From: Oscillospiraceae bacterium
GTDB lineage: Bacteria; Bacillota; Clostridia; Oscillospirales; UBA929
Assembly (NCBI GenBank): GCA_031282535.1
Contig: JAITDM010000181.1
Coordinates: forward strand, 1 to 18,479
Direction: 5' to 3'
Length of the DNA stretch: 18,479 nt
The notes beneath the pieces were generated by a model. That model was not told the DNA's origin and ran no database searches. It saw only the letters and a program-made list of their open reading frames with translations. The position numbers and the translations under genes are program-made. The stretch's first letter is position 1. Each line of letters begins with the position of its first letter. Shown piece by piece: positions 1 through 7,354 of this stretch.

Positions 1-221
1 AGGCCCCCGGCACCCACCGGCCACACGCCGAGCACATCGGGCGGCAGCACCTCGCCGGTGATCAGCAGCGCCCCCGCGCAGACAAACGCCAGCGACACGG
101 CCAGGCTGACGCCCAGACGGACGAACAGCCTCTTGGCCGTATGCTCCTCTTTGGATACCGCGCCGTCGCGCGGCGCGCGTACGCGCGCCGGCTGGCGCCC
201 GCGTGCCCTTGGGTCCGGCAT
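1..221 (-). CDS. TIGR04086-like integral membrane protein (3' part outside window)
   Basis: The reading frame starts at ATG 221 behind a good ribosome binding site (GGGGAGGGG about 5 nt upstream) and runs off the left edge, so only 73 N-terminal codons are visible. The protein opens with an Arg/Pro-rich cytoplasmic stretch of about 30 residues (MPDPRARGRQ...). A hydrophobic segment follows (VRLGVSLAVSLAFVCAGALL), then ITGEVLPPDVLG, which looks like a first membrane helix plus loop. From family knowledge, small four-helix membrane proteins of the TIGR04086 type are encoded next to yajC in clostridia, and this gene lies 167 bp downstream of yajC on the same strand. The assignment rests mostly on that neighbourhood and the topology. 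The function of the family is not established. Confidence 0.65.
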   Translation of the reverse strand, partial: MPDPRARGRQPARVRAPRDGAVSKEEHTAKRLFVRLGVSLAVSLAFVCAGALLITGEVLPPDVLGVWPVGAGG

Positions 222-293
222 CGCGACCCCTCCCCACTCGATGAACTTTGTGGAATCATCCTATGCGAAGGGAGAGGGACGTATGTGCCCAAC

Positions 294-315
294 GTGGGTT
301 GCACCTGCAACCCAC
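294..315. repeat. Perfect 10-bp inverted repeat between yajC and the membrane protein gene
   Basis: GTGGGTTGCA and TGCAACCCAC are exact reverse complements separated by 2 nt, giving a 9-10 bp stem. No T-run follows on the minus strand, so it is not a canonical terminator. It could be a processing or stability hairpin in the yajC transcript, or a dyad protein-binding site. Confidence 0.6.
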
Positions 316-388
316 AACCCAAATTCTTGTTTTTTGCTGCCGCTTCGCGGCGACAATGTACGAAACGCGGGTTCGCGCGGCGCCGGAC

Positions 389-736
389 TCACTCGGCGGG
401 CTGTGCGCCCTTCGAGGAGATGGCCCAGCGCATGATCTTGATCTTGACCTTGTCCGCGCCGGTCTCCAGGGTGACGGCGTCGTCCTTGATGGCGACGACG
501 CGCCCCACGAGGCCGCCGATCGTGGTGATCTCGTCGCCCACGATCAGTTCGTTGCGCAGCTTGGCCGCGGCCTTTTTCCGCTTGCTCTCGGGCCGGATGA
601 TCAGAAAGTAGAAGACGGCGGCAAGCAGCGGCAGCATGAGCAGCGAGAGCAGATTGCCGCTCCCCGCGTCCGTCGCCGCCGCGGCTCCGTCCGCCGCCGC
701 CCACAGCGCTCCGCTGTGGATCCAAGACAAAAGCAT
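389..736 (-). CDS. yajC: Preprotein translocase subunit YajC
   Basis: A 115-residue protein whose layout matches YajC: a short N-terminal segment, one membrane helix (about residues 28-45, LLSLLMLPLLAAVFYFLIIR), then the family's signature RPESKRKKAAAKLRNEL and the small basic domain with GDEITTIGGLVGRVVAIKDD. YajC is an accessory subunit of the Sec translocon associated with SecDF; the membrane helix places it in the cytoplasmic membrane with the C-terminal domain in the cytosol. ATG 736 is chosen because GGGGAGGA lies 5 nt upstream and the protein then begins at the usual distance from the helix. The frame stays open to 826, but that part has no ribosome binding site and looks like leader. 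The leader holds a 7-bp hairpin (TGGCCGG/CCGGCCA, 763-791). Confidence 0.95.
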   Translation of the reverse strand: MLLSWIHSGALWAAADGAAAATDAGSGNLLSLLMLPLLAAVFYFLIIRPESKRKKAAAKLRNELIVGDEITTIGGLVGRVVAIKDDAVTLETGADKVKIKIMRWAISSKGAQPAE

Positions 737-836
737 GGTGTTCCTCCCCAAATTACAAAATATGGCCGGCGTCCCGTCGGTCGTCCGGCCAGGCGAACCC
801 CGCCGCGCCCGGCGCGGGCCCGTCAACCATCTATTT

Positions 837-865
837 ACTATATACTGTTACCGCAGAGAATGCAA
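837..865 (-). promoter_or_regulatory. Sigma-70-type promoter of yajC
   Basis: On the minus strand TTGCAT (865-860) and TATAGT (842-837) are separated by 17 nt. Transcription would begin near 830 and give a GC-rich leader of roughly 95 nt before yajC. Inferred from consensus only. Confidence 0.6.
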
Positions 866-979
866 GCCTTTTTGCGAGAAGTCCGCCAAAAGTCCGCCAA
901 AAGCGCCGCCAAATCCTGTACGGAGCGTGCTTTTCGAGGAAGGTAATTTATGGTAAGTTCAGAGAACAGCGCGTGATGG

Positions 980-1008
980 TTGAAAGTCTACTTAAAATGT
1001 GGTATATT
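980..1008 (+). promoter_or_regulatory. Sigma-70-type promoter of the GGDEF gene
   Basis: TTGAAA (980-985) and TATATT (1003-1008) are separated by exactly 17 nt. The expected transcription start is near 1015, which places any start codon before that outside the message and supports ATG 1049 as the translation start. Confidence 0.7.
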
Positions 1009-1048
1009 GTTCTTATCACGGCAGAAATGGGGTGAGTGCGCTATCACG

Positions 1049-2185
1049 ATGCTTCTTCAGCTCCTGGTGCCTGTGGAGATGTTGATTGCCAATCTGTTGA
1101 TCATCGACCGCTGCTCCACGAGGCGGCATGGAAAGGCAGTGACGTACGTCGTCCTGGCCTGTTCCACCATCATCCTGTTTGCCGGCGCCGTCTGGCTGCT
1201 GGGTCTGCTTATTGGGATCGGCCAGGGCAACGGCCTGTTTATTTTCTTTGGCTGTCTGTTGTTTTACCCTGTTCTGAAGCTCTATGATCTCACGCCGCAA
1301 AAACTGGTGAGCATCGGCTGCTCCGCCTGGGTGTACACATTTTTGATGTTTTCCCTGTCCGTGCACATCTCGCGGCTCCTCCCGCGGGAGGACACGGCGC
1401 GCAATGTGTTTTTGATTCAGACGCTTTTGTACCTGCTGACATATGCTCCGTTTTACCGCTTTGTCAAGCGCACCTTCCTGCTCATTGTCAAGAACATTCC
1501 GCCCAAACACGGCGCTTCGCTGATGTGGATCAGCATGTGTTGGTTTGCCGCCATCTTCGCCCTCAACAACGCGATGCTCTACGGGGACTTCATCGCCATA
1601 CGGGTGGTGGCCCTGCTTTTGCTGGCGGTGGCCATCTTCCTCAACTACGAAAACATCCACCAGATTGTTGTGAGTGCGGCGCAGATCCGCTCCTTGGAGA
1701 CGCTGGTCTATTACGACGGTTTGACGCAGCTTCGAAGCCGGGGCGTCCTGACGTCCGACTTAAACAGCCTTGTGACGCGGGAGATCCCGTTTCATCTGAT
1801 TTACTTCGATTTAAACCGTTTCAAAACGATCAACGACACCTACGGACACGCCGTGGGAGACAACTATCTGTATTTCTTTGCGCAGGAGGTCAAGAAAATG
1901 CTGGGCGAGAAGGGCGGGTTCTACCGCGTGGGCGGCGACGAATTCGTCTGTCTGTTCACGGACCCGAATCTGGAGGCGTTTTTAAAGAACGTCTCCTCTC
2001 TGCCGTCCCGGCTGCCGGACAGCCAAGTGCCGTTTTTGGGGGTCAGCTACGGCGTTTCGCATTTCCCCGGCGACGCGCGCGACGTCGACGGCCTGATGGA
2101 CATCGCGGACAAGCAGATGTACGCGATGAAACACCCCAAAACCGGCGGCGCCCCAGACATCGACATATCCTCCGGGGAGCATTGA
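1049..2185 (+). CDS. Membrane-anchored diguanylate cyclase (GGDEF domain)
   Basis: A 378-residue protein predicted to make cyclic di-GMP from two GTP. The N-terminal half (about residues 1-200) has several hydrophobic segments, probably six or more helices, with no recognised sensor family. The GGDEF domain fills about residues 215-370: YYDGLTQLRSR (the DxLT entry motif), FDLNRFKTINDTYGHAVGD with the metal-binding Asp254, and the intact GGDEF at 295-299. The position where an RxxD inhibitory site would sit reads GEKG, so product feedback through the I-site is probably absent. There is no EAL or HD-GYP partner in the window. ATG 1049 is chosen because it follows the predicted transcription start and is preceded by ATGGGGTGAG. 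An upstream TTG at 980 coincides with the -35 box and is unlikely. The gene is a single transcription unit. Confidence 0.93.
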   Translation: MLLQLLVPVEMLIANLLIIDRCSTRRHGKAVTYVVLACSTIILFAGAVWLLGLLIGIGQGNGLFIFFGCLLFYPVLKLYDLTPQKLVSIGCSAWVYTFLMFSLSVHISRLLPREDTARNVFLIQTLLYLLTYAPFYRFVKRTFLLIVKNIPPKHGASLMWISMCWFAAIFALNNAMLYGDFIAIRVVALLLLAVAIFLNYENIHQIVVSAAQIRSLETLVYYDGLTQLRSRGVLTSDLNSLVTREIPFHLIYFDLNRFKTINDTYGHAVGDNYLYFFAQEVKKMLGEKGGFYRVGGDEFVCLFTDPNLEAFLKNVSSLPSRLPDSQVPFLGVSYGVSHFPGDARDVDGLMDIADKQMYAMKHPKTGGAPDIDISSGEH

Positions 2186-2361
2186 TAGTTTGAATAGAAA
2201 CGCCGGCGGCGGGGATACTAGGACTGGGCAGCAGCACGGATGTCTGCGTTTTCAGGCCGGTGCCGGTGGGATGCCGGTGAATGGCTAAAACGCGCAAGGG
2301 TTGTTGTCAATAGTGCCTCATGATTTGAATTGGCCCGTATCGTCATGGCAGGCGCGAACAG

Positions 2362-2396
2362 GGATCGCATGTCGGAAGACATGCGATCCTTTGTTT
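2362..2396 (+). terminator. Hairpin terminator downstream of the GGDEF gene
   Basis: A perfect 12-bp stem (GGATCGCATGTC / GACATGCGATCC) closed by a GGAA tetraloop is followed by TTTGTTT on the plus strand. It is about 175 nt after the cyclase stop and 40 nt beyond the end of the convergent dockerin gene. The T-rich side favours the plus-strand transcript; it may slow both. Confidence 0.75.
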
Positions 2397-2431
2397 GCGC
2401 GGAGTCTGGCGTGTGACTCGGGCGAAAACAC

Positions 2432-4219
2432 TCAGGACCCCGCGTCGATCTGTTTGGCCACGCGGGCGATGTCGGCGATGTCGATCACGCCGTTGCCGTT
2501 GCTGTCGAAGCGGACGCAGAGGGAGGCCCACTGCGGGTGAAGATGGTCGGCGCCAAACCAGTCGATCACGTTGGACAGATCCAGCAGGTCCACGACGCCG
2601 TCTCCGTCTGTGTCGCCCGGTGCCGCTTCGCCTGCGGCGATGCGGACGTACGCGCCGGCGTCGGCCGTTTGGAGATCCTTGCGGTCCGGCGCCTCCCGCA
2701 CGACATACTCGACCCGGAGCGTGACGTCCTCATAGTCGCCGGCCGGCGTCAGCCCCTCTCCCGCACGCAGCCGAAAATGCCCCAATTCCCGCATGGCGTA
2801 GTCCGGCGCCATCACGACGACCCGGACCTGCCCGTCTGCGGTCTCGTCGATGTCCAGCACCGTGACGCCGTCTCCGGGCGTGAACGCCTCGCAGGACAGC
2901 CGGCCGCCGTCAAAGCGGCAGCGAAGCAGCGCCACGTTGGCGTCGAGCTGCCTGTCAAAGGCGGCGGACAGGGTCACCGCGCCGCCTGGTGCGGCTTCGG
3001 AGTCCACGGGGGTCAAAAGAAGCGCCGGCGCGTCCGGATCCGTGTCGCCCTCGTACGCCACCTGTCCCCGCCCGTCCAGCACCGACAACGCCATCTCCAC
3101 CGGTTCCCCGGCGCAGTCGGTCGCATAGGGACCGCGGTCCCATTCGCTGAAAATGCTGAGAAGATAACGCCCGTCGCCGACGCCCCGCATGGGGATGCGC
3201 AGCGTGCCGTCCGCCGTGTCCCGACAGTCGGCCAGCCGGCCGTAAAAGACGACGCGGCCCTCACTGTTTGCCAGGGTACAGGCGAGATACCGGCCCGCGC
3301 CGGCAGGGGCGCCGCGGTAGGCAAACCGTATGGTTTCGCTTGGATTGCTCGCGCCCGCCAGTGTGAGGTGCGGCGCCTGCAAGGCGTCGTCCCGGAGCGT
3401 CAATTTGACCGCGCCGGCCGGCGCGGCCGGTACCGGCGACAAAGCCGCCGCCGCCGTGGAAGGCTTGCCGCCCGCGGCGTCGGAGACGAAGACGACGGCG
3501 CTGAGCGCCAGCTTGCAGGCGGGCCGAAGGCCGACGTCCCGGAGAGCCGCGCCGTAGCCGGACAGGTTGACGAATCCGGCGCCGTCAATGAACGCCGCGT
3601 TGCGTTCGTCGAAATCCCCCGGCGACCGCAGCCACCAGGATGTGCCGTCCGCCATCCGCCTGTCCGCGGACCCCCGGGGGAAACGACGGCTGTCCGTGAC
3701 CTCCTCCGACGACAGGAGGAAAAACGGGTCGCCCTGGGGGTCGTACACCGCCGTTTGGCTGCCCAAGTCCCGATCCGCCTCGTCCAGCACCCGCTGCGGC
3801 CTCACGGCCGCGCGCTCCACGGGGGTAAAACTGTGCGGGTACGCGTCGGTGAGCCAACGCCTCTCCTCCCAGTTCCCGTAGAAAAAGAGATTGTCCTTGG
3901 TGGTGCGGTACACCTTGACCCACGTCTCCGAGAGCAGGAACACCTCGTCGTCGTCCACCGCGAGCACACGCCAGGCGCCGGCGGCGTCCTGCGCGGGGTT
4001 CTCCCCAAAGTACACAATTTGGTAAATACTGGATAATTCACCGGCCGCAGGTCCGCTGAAAAAATCCGCGGCCCCGGCGCTCTCCCGTGTGCCCAGCGCG
4101 CGCGGCGCCAAGGCCGCCGTCAGGCAGACGGCCAACACCGCCGCCGCGCAGCGTGACCGGCGGTTTCTCATCTTGTTCATACGCAGCACCAGCTTTCCGG
4201 CGGTATCGGACGCTCTCAC
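2432..4219 (-). CDS. Secreted DUF6273 protein with cohesin-like module and C-terminal dockerin
   Basis: A 595-residue exported protein. A signal peptide lies at about residues 14-43 (MNKMRNRRSR, then AAAVLAVCLTAALAPRALG). A DUF6273-type domain spans about 62-240: IVYFGENP, WRVLAVDDDEVFLLSE, WEERRWLTDAY, FFLLSSEE, WWLRSPG (195-201) and GLRPA (230-234). A beta-rich module follows (about 260-390; YLLSIFSEWDRGPYATD resembles a segment that recurs after DUF6273 in Firmicute surface proteins), then a cohesin-like module (about 405-507). A dockerin closes the protein (535-595) with calcium-loop repeats DTDGDGVVDLLDLSN and DSNGNGVIDIADIARVAK. The GTG at 4219 overlaps the upstream stop by 4 nt (GTGA), suggesting coupling; ATG 4180, at the natural start of the signal peptide, is the alternative. 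It is the last gene of the cohesin/dockerin operon. The DUF6273 domain has no known activity; the dockerin implies docking to a cohesin. Confidence 0.85.
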   Translation of the reverse strand: MRASDTAGKLVLRMNKMRNRRSRCAAAVLAVCLTAALAPRALGTRESAGAADFFSGPAAGELSSIYQIVYFGENPAQDAAGAWRVLAVDDDEVFLLSETWVKVYRTTKDNLFFYGNWEERRWLTDAYPHSFTPVERAAVRPQRVLDEADRDLGSQTAVYDPQGDPFFLLSSEEVTDSRRFPRGSADRRMADGTSWWLRSPGDFDERNAAFIDGAGFVNLSGYGAALRDVGLRPACKLALSAVVFVSDAAGGKPSTAAAALSPVPAAPAGAVKLTLRDDALQAPHLTLAGASNPSETIRFAYRGAPAGAGRYLACTLANSEGRVVFYGRLADCRDTADGTLRIPMRGVGDGRYLLSIFSEWDRGPYATDCAGEPVEMALSVLDGRGQVAYEGDTDPDAPALLLTPVDSEAAPGGAVTLSAAFDRQLDANVALLRCRFDGGRLSCEAFTPGDGVTVLDIDETADGQVRVVVMAPDYAMRELGHFRLRAGEGLTPAGDYEDVTLRVEYVVREAPDRKDLQTADAGAYVRIAAGEAAPGDTDGDGVVDLLDLSNVIDWFGADHLHPQWASLCVRFDSNGNGVIDIADIARVAKQIDAGS

Positions 4220-4695
4220 GAGACGACCGCCTGGCAGCGCCAGCCGGACACGGCCGTCTCGTAGGCCAGATCGGAGGACACGACGCCCACATCGCTGACA
4301 GACAGCGCGTCCGAAAGCACGCAGTTTTTGCGTGCGGTAAAGGACATTTGACAGACATCCTGCTCTTCGAAACTGAGGCCCGGCTGCTCGCCGACCATGG
4401 TGGCGCCCACGAGCTGATACCCGTCGAAGGGTTTTGCAAAAATCGTCTGTATCTGTGGGAGATGGGACGTCAGCGTCCCCGTGTACTCCAGCGCCTCCGG
4501 ATCGTAATTCATTTGAAATTGATACCCGTACAGGTCGTCCACGGACGCCGCCGTCACCGTGACGATCACGGTTTGCCCCGCCGCGGCGCGCTGTTCCCGG
4601 AGATCGGCCACGCTAAACAGCAGTACGGCCACCAACACGACCGATATGCCCAGGATTTTGATTTTTCTCCTGTGCTTCCCCAGTACCTGCAGCAT
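4216..4695 (-). CDS. Membrane-tethered single-cohesin protein
   Basis: A 159-residue protein. After a basic N-terminus (MLQVLGKHRRKIK) comes one hydrophobic stretch at about residues 14-29 (ILGISVVLVAVLLFSV) that reads as a signal anchor or an uncleaved signal peptide. The rest (about 38-159) looks like one cohesin domain: GQTVIVTVTA, DDLYGYQFQMNYDPEALEY (the typical first strands and the YDP motif), then the GYQLVGATMVGEQPGLSF region. Cohesins bind dockerins, so a lone anchored cohesin between two dockerin genes is a natural cell-surface receptor for them. The frame is open to 4785, where an ATG overlaps the previous stop. ATG 4695 is preferred because GGCGGGG precedes it at good spacing and the membrane segment is then N-terminal, and because the extra codons fall in a large hairpin. 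No LPXTG or SLH motif is seen. Confidence 0.8.
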   Translation of the reverse strand: MLQVLGKHRRKIKILGISVVLVAVLLFSVADLREQRAAAGQTVIVTVTAASVDDLYGYQFQMNYDPEALEYTGTLTSHLPQIQTIFAKPFDGYQLVGATMVGEQPGLSFEEQDVCQMSFTARKNCVLSDALSVSDVGVVSSDLAYETAVSGWRCQAVVS

Positions 4696-4731
4696 ACATT
4701 TCCCCGCCTTTGCTTTGGGATCTTTGCTTGG

Positions 4732-4773
4732 GGATGCACGGACGGGCGGGCCCGCCCGCCCGTCCGCGCATCC
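4732..4773 (-). repeat. Large GC-rich intercistronic hairpin
   Basis: Two 19-nt arms (4732-4750 and 4755-4773) pair with a 4-nt loop. The single non-Watson-Crick position is a G-U wobble when read as minus-strand RNA and an A-C mismatch when read as plus-strand RNA, so the minus transcript folds better. It starts 9 nt after the dipeptidase stop and ends about 36 nt before the cohesin start. No U-run follows, so it is unlikely to be a full terminator; a partial terminator, 3'-end protector or processing site is more likely. Confidence 0.8.
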
Positions 4774-4781
4774 GTCCGGTC

Positions 4782-7223
4782 TCATTGGATCAATTTGGCC
4801 ACGTACGCAATGTCTGAGATGTCGATGGTCCCGTTGTTGTTGAAGTCAAAGAAGACATACCGGATGGTCCACTGGCTGTCCGTGCTGCCGACGCCGAACA
4901 TGTCGATGATGTTGGAGAGATCCCGCAGATCGACGAGACCGTCTCCGTCGGTGTCGCCCGGCACCGCCGGCTGGCCGCCGCCGCCGTTGCCCACCGTGGT
5001 GAAGGAAACGGAGGCGGTGTCCTCCCGGATGCTCTTGACCCATGCGTTGTTGCGCAGCACATAGGCGATGTGCACCGAGAGCGACTGATACTCGTTGCTG
5101 AGTTTGGCCGTCGGCTTGGCGTGGAGCATGAGGTCGCCGACGTTTTGCAGATCGTAATTCATCGCGGCCACCGTGACCTTGGCGCTGCCGGCCGCGTGCG
5201 TGATGTCGATGACGGTAACGCCCTCGGCGGGGACAAAGTTGGCGTACTCAAAAAGGCTGTCGTCATACGTGTAGGTGAGGACGGCGGTGTTGCTGCTCAT
5301 CTGCTTGACAAAGGCGGTGCCCACGGTGAAGTAGTCGCCCGCCTTCACGTGGTGCGCCTCGGTGGCGAGCTGCAGATCCCCCGTGGGCGCGAGAATGTCC
5401 TCGTCGGTGAACTGCAGCTTCAGCAGACCCGTAAAGCCTTCCCCCTGCGTCGTGCGGCCGCCGAAAATGTGTTCGTACACACCGGCGCTCGGCGCCCGGG
5501 AGGCGAGCCCGGCCGTGGTGAAGGAGACCTTCCAGCGGTTCTCCCCCAGCGACGTGAGGGACCCCGCGATCGGAGAGACGTACTGCGAACTGGTATTCAG
5601 GAAGTTCATGCCGAACCGCAGGGAGGACTCGGCGGGCTGCGCGCCGCCGGGCATCGTGAAGAACAGGTCGTAGACCGGCTGCGGACTCACGCGGTTGATG
5701 TAGCCGCCTTCGAGCGGCACGACCGGGATCACCGTGTTCGCGTAGTCCTTGAGCATCCGGAGCGCGCTGGACGTCACGGTCTGGTCAAACTGCGCCGCCG
5801 CGCTCAGGTCCCCGGAGGCGACCAGCGCCAGGTTGGCCGGGTACAGCTCGTCCATATAGTCCTTGATGAGCGCGCCAACGGACTCGATGTGCTGGTCATA
5901 GACCATTTCGAGCATCCCCTGGAAGTTGCGGAACTCCTGCCAGCCCGTGTTTTCATACGCCATCAGCGGCGGATTGGGCTGCAAATGGGTCGCCAATTCG
6001 TACGCCGGATCCTCCATCTGCTGAATCTCGACAGGGATGGACCCCGTCAGCGGATGCAGCGGGATGTAGGGCAGTTCGCAGGGACGGCCGAACGCCATCC
6101 ACAACGTGGTCAGTTTCGGATCCGCCGTGAACTGGCAGATGGCGCTCTCGATGGTGGCGCCCGTGCAGATGCGCCGGATGTTGGTGTCGTGCGGCGCGTT
6201 GCCCGGTGGGATCCTGCGGTCCGCCGGGTCGTCCACCGTGCCCTCGTAGTGGTAGCTCAAGATCGCCTTCACGGTCTCCAGAGAGACCTTTCCGTCGACC
6301 TTCACGGAGAACGGGAAATAATCCTCGACCACTTCGCCCAGGAGGAACGCCTGCGCATACTTCTGGCGCAACGTGTTGGCGGCGGCCTTGTACGAGCCGG
6401 CGGCCTGGTAGACATAGGCGAAGTCAAAGTCGCTGTAGTCGCCCGGCACGGCGGGCGTGTACCAACCCATCTCGATGGCGTACTCCACCAGTTTGTCGGA
6501 ATAGAGGATGTCCTCGTATTCGTCCAGACCGTGCACGGTGTAGTGGTTGGGCATGACGGCCACATGGTCGTCCGGCACACGGACCGCGACATAGTGTTTG
6601 CCGCTGACGATCTGCACCATCCAGATCTCGTTTTTGTCCGCCACCGTGTAGGCGCGGCCGGAGGGCGCATACCCGTAGGTCTCCACCATGTCGATGATGA
6701 TCTCGCACGCGTGCCTGGCACTGGTGGCCCGTTCCGCCACCACGCGTCTGAGATTGTACTCGATGCCGCCGTCCGTCAGGCGGGCGGGATCGGAGGTGCT
6801 CTGTTTGGAACTCGCGTTGCTGTTGCTGACCAGAAAGACGCCGTTCTCATTTAAAAAACCGTCCGCATTGGAGAAGCCGCCGGTGGCCGCTTTGGCCTGG
6901 GACCAGAAAAATCCAAAGGTGTTTTCCACCTGCGGAATGGCCGCCCTTCCGTTCTCGGCGGGCAGCGCGGTGCCGGCCGGCCAAGTGGCGGGTTCCACGT
7001 AGCCGTGGCGCATCTTGATGCGTCCGCTGTCGTCCTCGTTGTGTCCCACGATGACATAGCCCGTGGGCGACGCGTCTTTGCCGACGGCGATCAACATGCA
7101 GTTCAGATCGGTCTCGTCCGCCTCCGGGACAGGCTCCAAAACGGCGGGCTCGCCCCACGCCGTCACCGTGGTACAGACCAGCAGCATCACCGCCGCCAGG
7201 GCCCGCGCAAATGCCTTTTTCAC
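4782..7223 (-). CDS. Secreted C69-family dipeptidase with cohesin-like module and dockerin
   Basis: An 813-residue protein. A signal peptide covers about residues 1-24. The C69 (dipeptidase A-like, Ntn-hydrolase) domain fills about 40-600: Cys42 in NCMLIAVGKDAS is in the position of the N-terminal nucleophile, followed by GYVIVGHNEDDSG, EYNLRRVVAERATSARHACE, and NEIWMVQIVSGKHYVAVRVPDDHVAV. About 17 residues between the predicted signal cleavage and Cys42 would have to be removed for activity, as expected for a propeptide. A cohesin-like module lies at about 613-735. A glycine linker leads to a dockerin (756-813) with DTDGDGLVDLRDLSN and DFNNNGTIDISDIAYVAK. The start is GTG 7223, 7 nt after a perfect AAGGAGG. 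The family cleaves dipeptides or short peptides; the exact substrate cannot be read here. A dockerin on a C69 peptidase is unusual. First gene of the cohesin/dockerin operon. Confidence 0.92.
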   Translation of the reverse strand: MKKAFARALAAVMLLVCTTVTAWGEPAVLEPVPEADETDLNCMLIAVGKDASPTGYVIVGHNEDDSGRIKMRHGYVEPATWPAGTALPAENGRAAIPQVENTFGFFWSQAKAATGGFSNADGFLNENGVFLVSNSNASSKQSTSDPARLTDGGIEYNLRRVVAERATSARHACEIIIDMVETYGYAPSGRAYTVADKNEIWMVQIVSGKHYVAVRVPDDHVAVMPNHYTVHGLDEYEDILYSDKLVEYAIEMGWYTPAVPGDYSDFDFAYVYQAAGSYKAAANTLRQKYAQAFLLGEVVEDYFPFSVKVDGKVSLETVKAILSYHYEGTVDDPADRRIPPGNAPHDTNIRRICTGATIESAICQFTADPKLTTLWMAFGRPCELPYIPLHPLTGSIPVEIQQMEDPAYELATHLQPNPPLMAYENTGWQEFRNFQGMLEMVYDQHIESVGALIKDYMDELYPANLALVASGDLSAAAQFDQTVTSSALRMLKDYANTVIPVVPLEGGYINRVSPQPVYDLFFTMPGGAQPAESSLRFGMNFLNTSSQYVSPIAGSLTSLGENRWKVSFTTAGLASRAPSAGVYEHIFGGRTTQGEGFTGLLKLQFTDEDILAPTGDLQLATEAHHVKAGDYFTVGTAFVKQMSSNTAVLTYTYDDSLFEYANFVPAEGVTVIDITHAAGSAKVTVAAMNYDLQNVGDLMLHAKPTAKLSNEYQSLSVHIAYVLRNNAWVKSIREDTASVSFTTVGNGGGGQPAVPGDTDGDGLVDLRDLSNIIDMFGVGSTDSQWTIRYVFFDFNNNGTIDISDIAYVAKLIQ

Positions 7224-7241
7224 AAACTGACCTCCTTCTTT

Positions 7242-7313
7242 TTACAATTGTGTTCTCTTATGTTCTTTCTTTCGTTTCCTCCGGTTTCGCGGTGTCCGTT
7301 TGCCTGCGACCAA
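7242..7313 (-). CDS. Possible 23-residue very basic leader peptide
   Basis: A perfect AAGGAGG on the minus strand (about 7322-7328) lies 8 nt before a TTG codon at 7313. This opens a short frame, MVAGKRTPRNRRKRKKEHKR plus three more residues, ending TAA 18 nt before the dipeptidase start. An in-frame GTG at 7319 is too close to the ribosome binding site. Twelve of 23 residues are Lys or Arg. There is no homology support; it may be a chance frame in an A/G-rich leader. Confidence 0.2.
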   Translation of the reverse strand: MVAGKRTPRNRRKRKKEHKRTQL

Positions 7314-7354
7314 ACGCACCACCTCCTTCGCGGCGGCTCACCGGGGCGTGATTT

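Larger units (their letters stand above)
737..1048. other. Divergent intergenic region between yajC and the diguanylate cyclase
   Basis: No gene is supported in these 312 bases. They hold the GC-rich yajC leader (hairpins at 763-791 and around 803-817), the yajC promoter, the promoter of the plus-strand GGDEF gene, and an 11-bp tandem repeat, AGTCCGCCAAA, at 880-890 and 891-901. A third, degenerate copy follows at 902-913. The repeat lies between the two divergent promoters and could be an operator or simply slippage. Confidence 0.6.

Noticed and set aside
737..826. N-terminal extension of yajC by 30 codons
   Set aside because: The extension is Arg/Pro/Gly-rich with no ribosome binding site, while ATG 736 has GGGGAGGA at ideal spacing and gives a normal YajC.
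2537..4036. Plus-strand frame of 499 codons opposite the DUF6273 gene
   Set aside because: Antisense shadow with no ribosome binding site logic or domains; the minus strand encodes signal peptide, DUF6273 and dockerin.
5070..6854. Plus-strand frame of 594 codons opposite the dipeptidase
   Set aside because: Antisense shadow of the C69 dipeptidase; Arg/His/Val-rich composition and no recognisable domain.
7208..7222. 15-nt identity between the 5' ends of the dipeptidase and binding-protein genes (also at 9689-9703)
   Set aside because: Both encode the common signal-peptide opening MKKAF; too short to indicate recombination or a repeat family.
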